Numbered from the stretch's first letter, positions 42,272 through 51,641 are shown. The stretch is 64,000 bases of DNA from Bacteroidota bacterium (GCA_018267915.1 JAFDXN010000058.1:1-64000), one strand, 5' to 3'. Notes: generated by a model from the letters alone, not told the origin. Made by a program: numbers and translations.

Positions 42272-42796
42272 AAGAATAGTTCATTGTCTAGGGACGTAAT
42301 GCTACAAAAAAAATGTGGATATCTTTTCTTGGATTCGCCTTGTTAACGATTGTACCTTGCTAAGTTGCCGATGCCCTGTGCATCAGCATAGGTTCTTTGA
42401 CATACTGTAAGCCTTATGCTATTCGCATAGCTACGAACCATAATTTCCGTATCGGTGATAATCGGAACTTTTCTCCTGGTTGCCATTGAATCCATAATCG
42501 GTAACAACCAGAAATTATCATTTTTGTGCTATGAGTTGTTTATCAAACGATTGTAGAATTTCGCCACGAAAAACCGGCAATTATGAATTGTATCGGTAAT
42601 CAGAAATTATTATTTTTTACCATTTCTGCTTTTTGCAGAAAATCGGAAGCAATCAGCAGAAACCGGAAGTAAATCGGAAGCCTGCCTGCCGGTCAGGCAG
42701 GTGCGATCCACATTAGATGATTGCACTCAATAAATAGATAATCAGTTACTTAAGCCGAATTTTCGCCAATTTTCACTTCCGGTTTTGTTAATCGAC
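42272..42796. other. 525-base A+T-rich gap with short repeats, no gene seen
   Basis: Contains the inverse ATCCACATTTTT motif (42307-42322), a direct repeat of about 28 bases (AATCGGTAACAACCAGAAAT at 42496 and TATCGGTAATCAGAAATTAT at 42591, each followed by a T-run), three AAnCGGAAG motifs (42641, 42661, 42672), a further inverse CTTCCGGTTTT (42776), and a perfect palindromic core GCCTGCCTGCCGGTCAGGCAGG-like at 42679-42701. It lies upstream of the endonuclease gene and downstream of the NlpC/P60 gene. Confidence 0.6.
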
Positions 42797-43342
42797 CTAC
42801 TTATCGGAATCATTATCCTCAAGTATCCTGATAACCTTCACAAAACGTTCCATATAACGGTCGTTAAGGAGAGTGATGATAACGGCCTCTTCCCGGCCCG
42901 AGGAGGAATGGATGAAGCGGATGCCCGTACTGTCGTTGGCCACTATCATGCCGATATGGCCCACCGTGCGGATATGGCTGGCGGTGCCTGTAAAGAGGAT
43001 CAGGTCGCCGGGGCGGGCCTCTTTAAGGGCTATCTCCGTGCCCTCATTGGTGAAGTCCACAGAGGAGCGGGGCACTTTGATGCCGAAGTGGCCAAACACA
43101 TAGCCGATGAAGCCCGAGCAGTCGAAACCCGTGGAGGGCGAGGAGCAGCCAAAACTGTAAGGCTTGCCCAGCAGTGTTTTGGCAAAGGCCACCAGGCTGT
43201 CGGGCGATACGGTGTCGGCGCGTGGGGTAGGGTCCACATCAGCATAGAGGCAGTCGATGTTTTCCACCCGGCCGGGCAGCGGCGCATTGCGCCTGCAGGA
43301 GAGGAGGATGAGGGTGAGCGATATGAGGTATATGTAGCGCAT
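42797..43342 (-). CDS. NlpC/P60 cell-wall hydrolase, lipoprotein
   Basis: About 181 residues from ATG 43342: MRYIYLISLTLILLSCRRNA is a lipoprotein signal with Cys 16. The catalytic domain has GCSSPSTGFDCSGFIGYVFG (nucleophile Cys of D-C-S-G-F), RPGDLILFTGTASHIRTVGH, GHIGMIV with the catalytic His, and a third polar residue near RFIHSSSG. It cleaves stem peptides of peptidoglycan. The frame extends to 43384, but the added residues do not fit a signal peptide. Confidence 0.87.
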   Translation of the reverse strand: MRYIYLISLTLILLSCRRNAPLPGRVENIDCLYADVDPTPRADTVSPDSLVAFAKTLLGKPYSFGCSSPSTGFDCSGFIGYVFGHFGIKVPRSSVDFTNEGTEIALKEARPGDLILFTGTASHIRTVGHIGMIVANDSTGIRFIHSSSGREEAVIITLLNDRYMERFVKVIRILEDNDSDK

Positions 43343-43479
43343 ATCGCTATGGCTGCTAATAAAATCGGTCCAAGGCACGGCCAAAAGCTCCCCTCTTTAT
43401 TGCAAAGAGGGGTGGATCGCCAAACAGATATGCTTCCATTGAAACGGCGAGACGGGGTGATAACAGCTGGGCTGCACGA

Positions 43480-43616
43480 GCTGGGCTTCTGTTCGTGTTA
43501 TGACGAGATTGCTTCGTGCCTCGCAAGGACGGGGGTGGCTGGGCTTCTGTTGGTGTTATTACGAGGTTGCCACGTCGCGCTGGGCACAGGGGCTTAGCTG
43601 GCTCCTCGCAAGGACG
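43480..43616. repeat. Two tandem copies of the TGCGAGGCACGAAGCAATCTCGTCA-type dispersed repeat
   Basis: GCTGGGCTTCTGTTCGTGTT begins copy 1 (43480) and GCTGGGCTTCTGTTGGTGTT begins copy 2 (43538); each continues into a CGAGATTGC/CGAGGTTGC part and ends in CTCGCAAGGACG. The minus strand yields the SLRGTKQS translation artefact known from this widespread repeat. The gap 43343-43705 holds no gene. Confidence 0.7.
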
Positions 43617-43630
43617 AGAGTGGGGGAATA

Positions 43631-43661
43631 AAAAAAACGTCCCGCAAAAATGCAGGACGTT
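43631..43661 (-). terminator. Terminator of rpoD
   Basis: On the minus strand ACGTCCTGC-ATTTTT-GCGGGACGT followed by TTTTTTT. It lies 45 bases past the rpoD stop codon. Confidence 0.85.
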
Positions 43662-43705
43662 CGGTGTATGATTAACCTGCCTGTCGGCAGACAAGTGTAA
43701 AAGTT

Positions 43706-44575
43706 CTAATTGCCTAAGTACGATTTTAAAAGGTTACAGCGCGTAGCGGTGCGCAGTTTGGTAATAGCTTTGTCCTTGATCTGGCGAACGCGCTCACGGG
43801 TGAGGCTGAATTTTTCGCCGATGTCCTCGAGGCTCATGGGGTGCTCTACGCCGATGCCGAAGTACAGCTTGATCACGTCGCGTTGGCGGTCGGTAAGGGT
43901 GCTCAGCGAGCGCTCTATTTCGCAACGCAGCGAGTCGTAGTGCTCCAGCTCCGAGTCGGCTGACTCTGAGTTGGGATTTTCCAGCACATCGAGCAGGGTA
44001 TTGTCTTCGCTGTCCACAAAGGGGGCGTCCACAGATACGTGGCGGGCTGCCACACCAAGGGTTGTTTCCACCTCTTCGGTGCCGATGTCAAGGAGCTCTG
44101 CCAGCTCTTCGGTCGAGGGTTCGCGCTCATACTCCTGCTCCAGTTGGCTGTATGCCTTGCTGATCTTGTTCGAGAGGCCCACTTTGTTGAGCGGCAGCCT
44201 CACGATACGCGATTGCTCGGCAAGTGCCTGGAGGATCGACTGACGGATCCACCACACGGCGTAAGAGATGAATTTAAAGCCGCGGGTTTCGTCGAAACGC
44301 TGTGCTGCTTTAATGAGGCCGAGGTTGCCCTCGTTGATCAGGTCGCTCAAAGACAGGCCCTGGTTCTGGTACTGCTTGGCAACGGACACTACGAAGCGGA
44401 GGTTGGCTTTGGTAAGCTTCTCGAGCGCGCGCTGGTCGCCCTGCTTGATGCGGATGGCGAGCTGCACTTCTTCTTCGGGTGTGATCAGATCTACTTTACC
44501 GATCTCCTGCAGGTACTTCTCAAGAGACTGGCTTTCACGATTGGTAATGGACTTCGTGATTTTAAGCTGACGCAT
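43706..44575 (-). CDS. rpoD: Primary RNA polymerase sigma factor, Bacteroidota type
   Basis: 289 residues from [20 protein letters not shown], the conserved start in this phylum; four extra codons upstream (ATG 44587) are also open. Region 1.2-2: [60 protein letters not shown]. Region 3: [13 protein letters not shown]. Region 4: [20 protein letters not shown] and [20 protein letters not shown]. It lacks region 1.1, as in other Bacteroidota. Its TAnnTTTG promoter is listed separately. Confidence 0.96.
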   Translation of the reverse strand: MRQLKITKSITNRESQSLEKYLQEIGKVDLITPEEEVQLAIRIKQGDQRALEKLTKANLRFVVSVAKQYQNQGLSLSDLINEGNLGLIKAAQRFDETRGFKFISYAVWWIRQSILQALAEQSRIVRLPLNKVGLSNKISKAYSQLEQEYEREPSTEELAELLDIGTEEVETTLGVAARHVSVDAPFVDSEDNTLLDVLENPNSESADSELEHYDSLRCEIERSLSTLTDRQRDVIKLYFGIGVEHPMSLEDIGEKFSLTRERVRQIKDKAITKLRTATRCNLLKSYLGN

Positions 44576-44659
44576 GGACATAGGCAAAGCATTGAATAGT
44601 TAAAAAAGAGGATGAATGTTTGTAACGGGCAAATGACATAGTAGTGACATTTGTATTAG

Positions 44660-44691
44660 CAAATCTAAGGGTTCAACTAATTCGACCCAAA
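44660..44691 (-). promoter_or_regulatory. rpoD promoter, Bacteroidota type
   Basis: On the minus strand TTTG (44691-44688), 20 bases, then TAGATTTG (44667-44660), an exact TAnnTTTG box at the preferred spacing, 85 bases before the start codon. Confidence 0.75.
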
Positions 44692-44852
44692 AAAAATTAT
44701 GAAAGCATTAACAGCGGCTGGACAATAATTACAGCGGATAATGCGCGGGGAAAGGGCTTCCATCTTTTTAAAAAATTTTGATTATTCAGGCATTTTTTTA
44801 TTATTGCGCTATTATTGGACAAAACAAAGAGATCAAATTGAGTCAATCTACG

Positions 44853-45236
44853 ATGAGTAAGAAAAAGCAAATGTATTCGCTGGAATTTCCTGTACGATGC
44901 TCCCCCGCTATACTATACGAATTTTTATCAACGCCCGTGGGCCTGCAGGAATGGTTTGCCGATAAGGTGGACCAGCGCGACGAAACCTTCTTCTTCAGCT
45001 GGAACGGCAGCACGGATACCGCAGAGATGCTGGAACATGTGGAAAACGAATTCATCCGCTACCGCTGGGATTACTCAAGCCCCGATGAGTTCTTTGAGTT
45101 TGGCATAGAGCAGAGCCCGATAACCAACGAGACCATCCTTAAGATAACCGACTTTGCCGATAAGAACGAGATCAAAGACCAGGAGCAGCTGTGGAACACA
45201 CAGGTAAGCGACCTGAAGCATAGGATAGGGAGTTAG
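44853..45236 (+). CDS. START-like/AHSA1-fold domain protein
   Basis: 127 residues from ATG 44853 (MSKKKQMYSLEFPVRCSPAI); the frame opens at 44778 but the earlier part is not family-like. Further blocks: LYEFLSTPVGLQEWFADKVD, TFFFSWNGSTDTAEMLEH and ETILKITDFADKNEIKDQEQ. The helix-grip fold binds hydrophobic ligands in a central cavity; ligand unknown. It is a single-domain protein conserved in Bacteroidota. Confidence 0.8.
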   Translation: MSKKKQMYSLEFPVRCSPAILYEFLSTPVGLQEWFADKVDQRDETFFFSWNGSTDTAEMLEHVENEFIRYRWDYSSPDEFFEFGIEQSPITNETILKITDFADKNEIKDQEQLWNTQVSDLKHRIGS

Positions 45237-45297
45237 TTAAATAGGTTGACTAAGTTGACCGGTTGATAAGTTAATATGTCGAAAGGCATTTCTATAC

Positions 45298-45325
45298 CAA
45301 AGCCCCGCCTATGGCGGGAGCTTTG
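45298..45325 (+). terminator. Hairpin between START-like and LptF/G-like genes
   Basis: CAAAGC-CCCGCC-TAT-GGCGGG-A-GCTTTG: 12 pairs with one bulged A and a three-base loop, followed by CATTTT. Possibly the terminator of the START-like gene, 61 bases after its stop. Confidence 0.55.
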
Positions 45326-45386
45326 CATTTTAGGAAATTGCACATTATCAAGTAACTTTACAGCCTAATTCATTCCCCCAGGCATT

Positions 45387-46853
45387 TTGACCAAGAAACT
45401 GGACATACTTATCCTCAGGAGTTTCATAGGGCCGTTCATCATTACTTTTTTCGTGACGCTTTTTGTGCTGGTTATGCAGTTTTTCTGGCTGTATATGGAC
45501 GAGCTGCTGGGCAAGGGGCTGGGGATACTGATGATATTACAGTTGCTGGTTTACATGAGCGCCACGCTGGTGCCCATGGCGCTGCCACTGGGCATATTGC
45601 TGGCCAGCATCATGACCTTTGGCAACATGGGTGAGAACTTCGAGCTGGTGGCGATCAAGGCATCGGGGATATCGCTGCTGAGGTTCATGAGGCCGCTGCT
45701 GATCTTCATAATAGGCATAGGCGGGCTGGCCTTCTTCTTCAACAACAACATCATCCCGGTAGCCAACCTGAAGGCGCTGTCGCTGCTGTATGACCTGAGG
45801 AACTCGAAGCCGACCTTTAACATACGCGCCGGGCAGTTCAACAACGATATTAAAGACTACTCGATAAGGGTGGGCAGCAAGGATCCTAACGGCAAGACGA
45901 TCTATGATATCATTATCTATAACCAGACCTCGGGCAGGGGTAATGACAACATTGTGCTGGCGAAGAAGGGCGAAATGAAGTCGACGCCGGATAAGCAGTT
46001 CCTCATCTTTAGCCTTGAGGATGGCTGGCGCTACGAGGAGGGGGATGATGCCCACAATGGTGGCAAACCCACCAACTCGCTGACGCGAATGCACTTTAAA
46101 AAGTGGGACAAGGTGTTCGACCTCTCGGCTTTCAGGGTGATGCGGACGAACGAGGACCTGTTCAAAGGGGCCTACCAGATGATGAGCCTTGGGCAACTGG
46201 GACTGGCCATAGATAGCATTAAGAGGACGCAAAAGAAGTTGCCGGTGTCCATCAGCAACTTTATAGCGCCTTATGTAACGTACGCCGGCAATGAAAGGGA
46301 GCGGGGTATGTTGCTGAAGCGCATGGAGCTGACGAAGACCGGCGTAAGGAAATACAAGAACTCGTTCTTCGAGCTGATGAACGATAGCCTTAAGAAGAAG
46401 GCTGTGGAGCTGGCGACCACGAACGTACGCAACATTAAAAGCCAGCTGGATTTTCCTTCCTTCGACAATAACATACAACTGGAAAACTACAGGAAGTATC
46501 AGGCGGAGTGGCATAGAAAGCTGACGCTGTCCTTTGCCTGCATCCTGCTCTTCCTGATAGGGGCGCCGCTGGGGGCTATCATCCGGAAGGGAGGGCTGGG
46601 TATGCCGCTGGTGATAGCGGTGATATTCTTCGTAGTGTTCCACATCACCTCGGTGATAGGGGAGAAGTTGGCCAAGGGAGGCTCGCTGCCCGCGTGGGCG
46701 GGCATGTGGATGTCGACGGGGATGCTGCTGCCTATCGCCTTCCTGCTGATACAGCAGGCAAGGAATGACTCGCAGATATTCTCGAAGGAGTGGTATACCC
46801 GCCGCTGGTATGGTTTGTTAAGGCTCTTGTCGATCAAAAAACAGGCAGGATGA
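45387..46853 (+). CDS. LptF/LptG-type permease
   Basis: 488 residues. The start is TTG at 45387 (no ATG near). Order: two helices, a large periplasmic part, helices 3-6 near the end, as in YjgP/YjgQ. Blocks: LDILILRSFIGPFIITFFVT, LVPMALPLGILLASIMTFGN, ENFELVAIKASGISLLRFMR, and at the end LSFACILLFLIGAPLGAIIR with the family's GAPLG. In the Lpt system such permeases extract lipopolysaccharide from the inner membrane, powered by LptB. Its stop overlaps the start of the PAP2 gene (ATGA). Confidence 0.88.
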   Translation: MTKKLDILILRSFIGPFIITFFVTLFVLVMQFFWLYMDELLGKGLGILMILQLLVYMSATLVPMALPLGILLASIMTFGNMGENFELVAIKASGISLLRFMRPLLIFIIGIGGLAFFFNNNIIPVANLKALSLLYDLRNSKPTFNIRAGQFNNDIKDYSIRVGSKDPNGKTIYDIIIYNQTSGRGNDNIVLAKKGEMKSTPDKQFLIFSLEDGWRYEEGDDAHNGGKPTNSLTRMHFKKWDKVFDLSAFRVMRTNEDLFKGAYQMMSLGQLGLAIDSIKRTQKKLPVSISNFIAPYVTYAGNERERGMLLKRMELTKTGVRKYKNSFFELMNDSLKKKAVELATTNVRNIKSQLDFPSFDNNIQLENYRKYQAEWHRKLTLSFACILLFLIGAPLGAIIRKGGLGMPLVIAVIFFVVFHITSVIGEKLAKGGSLPAWAGMWMSTGMLLPIAFLLIQQARNDSQIFSKEWYTRRWYGLLRLLSIKKQAG

Positions 46854-47518
46854 TAGAAAGGCCCAACGTCACGTTTACCCGTTATTTTCTATGGCCATTC
46901 CTGGTGTGGGCTGTAGTAGGGGGGCTGGCCCTGATATTTTTCAATAAGGAGCAGCTTTTCTCGCTTTTTAACATACATCACAGCGCCTTCGGCGACGAGT
47001 TCATGTATTATACGTCGATGCTGGGTGAGGGGCCCTTCAGCGCCCTGGTGCTGCTGACCATGCTGGGCCTGAGGAAGCTGCGCAATTGGTGGTATTTTAT
47101 AGCAGCACTGCTTACCAATGCGCTGTCGGCGATATTAACACAAGGGGTAAAGACCCTGGTGAATGCACCCAGGCCGCTCAATTACTTCCACAATGCGGCC
47201 TGGGTGCATATATTGCCCGACTGGCCAAGGTTATACTCGCGCAGTTTTCCGTCCGGGCATACCTGTGCAGCTTTTGCCTTGTGTTCGTTCATATCTTTTC
47301 TATTACCACCTAAATACAGAGGCTGGAGCGTATTGTTATTCGTTGTAGCTTTGCTCATCGGATACTCGCGCATGTACCTCGCTGCGCACTTTTTTCTCGA
47401 CGTTTATGTCGGAAGTATCCTCGGTACTCTCTTTACCATGGCCATGCTGGCCCTGATGATTTTTATTACTGACAAGTATTATAAGAAAGAGGAAGTAGTA
47501 TTAGAAGAGAATGCATAA
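46850..47518 (+). CDS. PAP2-type membrane phosphatase
   Basis: About 222 residues from ATG 46850 (MIERPNVTFTRYFLWPFLVW); this ATG overlaps the TGA of the preceding gene as ATGA. All three active-site motifs are present: KTLVNAPRP (K-x6-R-P), PSGH in YSRSFPSGHTCAAF, and SRMYLAAHFFLD (S-R-x5-H-x3-D). Six membrane helices. Relatives remove phosphate from lipid A or undecaprenyl diphosphate at the periplasmic face. Its end overlaps the next gene by eight bases. The frame extends to 46790, within the permease gene. Confidence 0.88.
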   Translation: MIERPNVTFTRYFLWPFLVWAVVGGLALIFFNKEQLFSLFNIHHSAFGDEFMYYTSMLGEGPFSALVLLTMLGLRKLRNWWYFIAALLTNALSAILTQGVKTLVNAPRPLNYFHNAAWVHILPDWPRLYSRSFPSGHTCAAFALCSFISFLLPPKYRGWSVLLFVVALLIGYSRMYLAAHFFLDVYVGSILGTLFTMAMLALMIFITDKYYKKEEVVLEENA

Positions 47519-49127
47519 TCTCATCCGTTATACAATAATTATCGTGCTGGGTGGACTACTGTTCATACCCATGCTGGGTCATGTGCACCTGTTCGACTGG
47601 GACGAGATCAACTTTGCGGAGTGCGCACGAGAAATGATCGCTACGAAAGAATATCTCAGGATGCAGATCGACTACCTGCCGTTTTACCAGAAGCCACCGC
47701 TGTTCATATGGATGCAGGTGCTGTCGATGCAGTTGTTTGGCATCAATGAGTTTGCGGCGCGTTTCCCTAATGCGATAGTGGGTATCGTGACGCTATGCAC
47801 GGTATATTATGCCGGTAAAAGGGTGATCAGCGAGAAGATGGGTGCTATATGGGCGCTGATATATGCTGCCTCGTGGTTGCCGCATTTTTACTTTAAGTCG
47901 GGCATTATCGATCCCACGTTCAACCTGTTCATATTCCTGGCTTTCTTCCAGGTGCATTTGCTGCGCTATAACGAGAAAAAGATACTGCATACGGTACTCG
48001 CCGGCCTATTCCTGGGCCTGGCGGTACTAACCAAGGGGCCGGTGGCGATATTGATAGCTTTGCTGGCCTTTATTGTGTACGTGGTGGTGAATAAAGGCTT
48101 GTGGGGCTATAAGCTGGGAAATCTCCTGCTATTGGCCCTGGTCTCGGTCGCTACGACTTCGCTTTGGTTCGGTGTAGAGATCATCAATCATGGTTTTGGG
48201 TTTGTAAAGGAGTTTTTAGTGTACCAGGTGCGGCTGTTCAGCACCGAGGATGCAGATCATGGCGGACCATTCATTTACCATTTTGTGGTGCTGTTCTTTG
48301 GTTGTTTTCCCGCGTCGATGTTCTTGCTGCAGTACACCAGGAAGCGGACAACGGACAACGAAGCTGCGAGAGCTTTTACGCGCTGGATGTGGATACTGTT
48401 TTGGGTGGTGCTGATCCTGTTCTCGATCGTGAAGACGAAGATCGTACATTATTCGTCGCTATGTTACTTCCCGCTTACTTATCTCGCGGCCCTGCAACTA
48501 TATCGGCTGGCAGAGGGAGAAGCGAAGATCAAGGGAAGGGTGGTGGTGGCGCTGCTAATAACCGGGCTATTGCTCGCTATTGTTATCACCGCTTTCCCGC
48601 TGGTGGGTATTTATAAAGAGCAATTGATACCTTATATCAACGATCCGTTCGCTGTCGGTAACCTGCAGGCGAATGTGCCGTGGAGTATTGGAGAATGTGT
48701 ATGGGGCATCATCTATTTCGCAGGAATTGTGGCGGCCGTTGTAATGATGCGGAAGCATTTTATGCGCGGACTGGTGACGCTTTGCGTGGTGCATATATTC
48801 ATCATACAGGTGGCCGTGTCGCATTTTACACCCAAGATCGAGGCATATTCGCAGCGTGCAGCGATAGAATATTTCAAATCACTACAGGGAAAAAATGTTT
48901 ATGTGCATGTGCTGGGTTACAAGAGCTATGCGGACCTGTTCTACACCAAAAAGGTGCAGCCAACGAATCCGGAATCGTATAAGGAAGACTGGCTGCTGAC
49001 CGGTAAGATCGACAAGCCGGTTTATTTTATTTGCAAGGTGCAGAACGCCGATGAATACCGGAAAATGCCACAACTGGTAGACCTTGGCAGCAAGAATGGT
49101 TTTGTGTTTTTCAGGAGGACTCCATAA
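47511..49127 (+). CDS. ArnT/GT39-like membrane glycosyltransferase
   Basis: 538 residues with about 12 membrane helices. LFDWDEINFAECAREMIATK holds the acidic pair in the first periplasmic loop, where ArnT and PMT families have it, followed by YLRMQIDYLPFYQKPPLFIW. KTKIVHYSSLCYFPLTYLAA occurs in the middle. It transfers a sugar from a polyprenyl phosphate donor to an outer acceptor such as lipid A. The translational overlap with PAP2 and the permease suggests that all three modify and export lipid A or a related glycolipid. Confidence 0.82.
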   Translation: MHNLIRYTIIIVLGGLLFIPMLGHVHLFDWDEINFAECAREMIATKEYLRMQIDYLPFYQKPPLFIWMQVLSMQLFGINEFAARFPNAIVGIVTLCTVYYAGKRVISEKMGAIWALIYAASWLPHFYFKSGIIDPTFNLFIFLAFFQVHLLRYNEKKILHTVLAGLFLGLAVLTKGPVAILIALLAFIVYVVVNKGLWGYKLGNLLLLALVSVATTSLWFGVEIINHGFGFVKEFLVYQVRLFSTEDADHGGPFIYHFVVLFFGCFPASMFLLQYTRKRTTDNEAARAFTRWMWILFWVVLILFSIVKTKIVHYSSLCYFPLTYLAALQLYRLAEGEAKIKGRVVVALLITGLLLAIVITAFPLVGIYKEQLIPYINDPFAVGNLQANVPWSIGECVWGIIYFAGIVAAVVMMRKHFMRGLVTLCVVHIFIIQVAVSHFTPKIEAYSQRAAIEYFKSLQGKNVYVHVLGYKSYADLFYTKKVQPTNPESYKEDWLLTGKIDKPVYFICKVQNADEYRKMPQLVDLGSKNGFVFFRRTP

Positions 49128-49139
49128 GATACATCCCAA

Positions 49140-51125
49140 CTACTTCTGTCCTTTCCCTTTGTAGGAAGCGTCGAGGTTTGCCTTTAGATTAGGATTGGTG
49201 GGGTTGAACTCAAGGCCTTTTTTACCGGCTTCTATAGCTTTATCCCATTGATGCAGTTCGTTGTATGAAGCGCAGATATTGTTGTAAGCTATATCATACC
49301 CGGGATGTAATTGGAGTGCACGTTCAGAGGCCTTGATACAGTTTTCGTACTGCCCGGCATTGTAGTAGTCGAGGCTGAGGGAGATGTAGTTCTCGGGTGT
49401 GGGATTCGCATCGGTCCATTTAGCTATCTGTACTAACTTATCGTTGCTTTCAGGAATGGTAACCGTAACTGCATTGTTTTGGGGTGTTGATGCAAGTTGC
49501 TTCGAGAGTTGGTTCATATGCTCGTGCGCCGGGCTGATCTTTAGGCCTTTGCTTATTATTTCGGAAGCCTCGTTTATTCTCCCGTTCTTTAGCAGATAGT
49601 CAGCATAATAGGAATAACATTCGGGGTTGCCGGGGTCCAGATCGATGGCACGCCTGAAGTAGGGTTCTGCCTCCGCAATTTTACCTTGTGCAGCTTTGAG
49701 CACGCCCAGGTTCACATGTACATAAGAGTAGTCAGGAGATAAGGAAATCGCTTTTTCAAAGCATTGTTCTGCGACCGGGAAATTGCCGATAGCCATTTGC
49801 GTGTTACCATAATTCATCCAGGCTCTCGAGTTGCCCGGTGCTTTGATGGTGGCATCTTTCCAAAGGCTTTCTTCGGTATGCCAAACCTCGTTGCGCTTAT
49901 GTGTACCGTAGGCGTAGCCGGCCAGAACGGTAGTACAGCATATGAGTAGTGTGGTGCGCAAAGCCGGCTTCATGACAGGTATTTTGCTTTGAAGCAAATT
50001 GCGAACGGTTGCAGCGGTGGCTATGAAAAGGCCTAAATAAGGGAAAAAGGTGCGGTGGTCGTTCAATACTTCTGCAAAGGGAAATATACTGGAGGTAGGT
50101 ATGAGTGCTATGAAAAACCAGAGAATACCAAATGCTACAGGCTGCCATTCCTTTTTCGCTGATGTGATGAATGCAAGAACCAAAAGTACTGTTACGAAAA
50201 CCAGACCGATAATTACTTTTTCGTCGGTGTAGGAGGGTACAAGTGTCCAGTCGGTATCGACAACGAGGTTGAGCGGCAGCAGGAAATTGTTGAAGTAGTG
50301 CAGTATTACGTAAGGCTGCGTGAAGAGGTAGCGCCAGCGATCGTAGCCGCCTGGAACCCAGGTGTCCGGAGCCATACGACGCGAAAAGATGAAAAGACCG
50401 GCGGCGATCAGTAGCGGTATCAGAACAGGGAGAAGCGATCTGATCGCTTTTCCGGGCCTGACAATCGCTTCGCGTAAAGACATCTCCCGCTCGAAGAGGA
50501 GTTTGTAAAAGAACAGCAGCGGCACGAACATGATGGCCGGTTCCTTGACGAAGAAGCCAATGATCATTGGGAGGAGGTACAGATAATATTTCTGTAACGA
50601 TGGAAGCTTTATGTAAAGCACAAAGGACAGAACGATACATAAAGTTGAAAAGGAATCGCCGCGCGCTATGATGTAGTTGACAGTCTCTGCATTGGCAGGA
50701 TGCAGCCAGAAGAAGGCTGTAATGAGCAAAGCAATCCAATCATTGTAAGGAGATGCACTTGTGATGGAAAGAATGTGACGTAAGAGCATAAAAAACAGAA
50801 GCCCTGTAACAATGAAGCTGATGAAAATGGATATATGGAACACGAAAGGGTCCGGAGTGGGCTTACCTGATAGGTAGAAGTCAATAGCATTAAGGGTGGT
50901 CAGTCCAGGGCGGTAATCCTGATTGGAAGGGAGGGAGCTCATGGTACGGCCGTCGGCAAAAAAAACGGGGACATTATGTATATCACGGATGCTTAGGTTA
51001 TTCACAATGGTATGCGAATCATCGAAATGAAAGGTATTGTGAAAGTGGTTGCCGTAAACCACCGTGGTTAATAATGCTAATAATACCAGGCCCAGCCTGA
51101 CCGCTTTGTGGGATGATAATGCCAT
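49140..51125 (-). CDS. TMTC-like membrane protein with TPR domain (second paralog)
   Basis: 661 residues. About ten helices in residues 10-410, with NTFHFDDSHTIVNNLSIRDI and WLHPANAETVNYIIARGDSF in the first loops, the counterparts of NDFNLDDE and HPLHSEVVASIKNRDE in the protein at 8389. Residues about 420-655 are TPRs (AWMNYGNTQMAIGNFPVAEQ, INLGVL-like and ALQLHPGYDIAYNNICASYN). Likely a GT-C glycosyltransferase of unknown substrate. It is convergent with the ArnT-like gene (12 bases apart) and divergent from the first fibre gene. Confidence 0.75.
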   Translation of the reverse strand: MALSSHKAVRLGLVLLALLTTVVYGNHFHNTFHFDDSHTIVNNLSIRDIHNVPVFFADGRTMSSLPSNQDYRPGLTTLNAIDFYLSGKPTPDPFVFHISIFISFIVTGLLFFMLLRHILSITSASPYNDWIALLITAFFWLHPANAETVNYIIARGDSFSTLCIVLSFVLYIKLPSLQKYYLYLLPMIIGFFVKEPAIMFVPLLFFYKLLFEREMSLREAIVRPGKAIRSLLPVLIPLLIAAGLFIFSRRMAPDTWVPGGYDRWRYLFTQPYVILHYFNNFLLPLNLVVDTDWTLVPSYTDEKVIIGLVFVTVLLVLAFITSAKKEWQPVAFGILWFFIALIPTSSIFPFAEVLNDHRTFFPYLGLFIATAATVRNLLQSKIPVMKPALRTTLLICCTTVLAGYAYGTHKRNEVWHTEESLWKDATIKAPGNSRAWMNYGNTQMAIGNFPVAEQCFEKAISLSPDYSYVHVNLGVLKAAQGKIAEAEPYFRRAIDLDPGNPECYSYYADYLLKNGRINEASEIISKGLKISPAHEHMNQLSKQLASTPQNNAVTVTIPESNDKLVQIAKWTDANPTPENYISLSLDYYNAGQYENCIKASERALQLHPGYDIAYNNICASYNELHQWDKAIEAGKKGLEFNPTNPNLKANLDASYKGKGQK

Positions 51126-51641
51126 AGTCTGTTTGAGCAGGGAAAATTAGGAAAAACAATTTTTTCCGGGATATAAGCCCGCGTTTTGTTTTACAAAAGT
51201 GCTTTGCAAAAACGGCCGGGGAAGAAGTTGCCTCGGGAAAATACCGCTACGGGGTATAATGTCCTGTTTAACTAAAAACTATACAATTTCCTTCTCCTCG
51301 TTAACCGATTCTTAGATATTTAAGACAACTAAATATTCCCGTTTTTGCCGGTATCGTGGCTGTACGTATGTATAAGCGGTTTCCTAAAAAAAATATGTGG
51401 AAACCCATGCGCCCAAGTCGTATATGATATTTATAGATTATTTGACGCCAAAGCCTTTAAAATCAATATCAATATCCAAATTATTAATATTTTGCAATAA
51501 TTAGTAGCGATGTAAAGAGAGAAGATCTACATGCGATTGTGCATTAGCAAAAAGAAAATTGTTAAAATTAATTTTGGAAGTTTTAACAAAAGATTTATAA
51601 ATTTACTTCAATGTTACCTTAACAAAAAAATCACATAGTGT
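51126..51641. other. 516-base divergent gap before the fibre modules
   Basis: A+T-rich, with no credible reading frame. A TAATTTTG box at 51569-51576 fits TAnnTTTG and could serve the fibre gene at 51642, but no TTTG stands at the usual distance. Otherwise nothing recognised. Confidence 0.5.

Noticed and set aside
42460..42790. Possible CRISPR array in the repeat-rich gap
   Set aside because: The repeats are few, unequal in length and irregularly spaced; no cas genes are near.
43356..43694. Minus-strand frame of 112 codons between NlpC/P60 and rpoD
   Set aside because: It contains the SLRGTKQS string, the well-known false translation of a dispersed repeat, and covers the rpoD terminator.
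45537..46643. Minus-strand frame of 368 codons opposite the LptF/G-like gene
   Set aside because: Shadow of a G+C-rich coding strand; rich in His, Arg and Gln without any motif, and the sense strand encodes a clear family.
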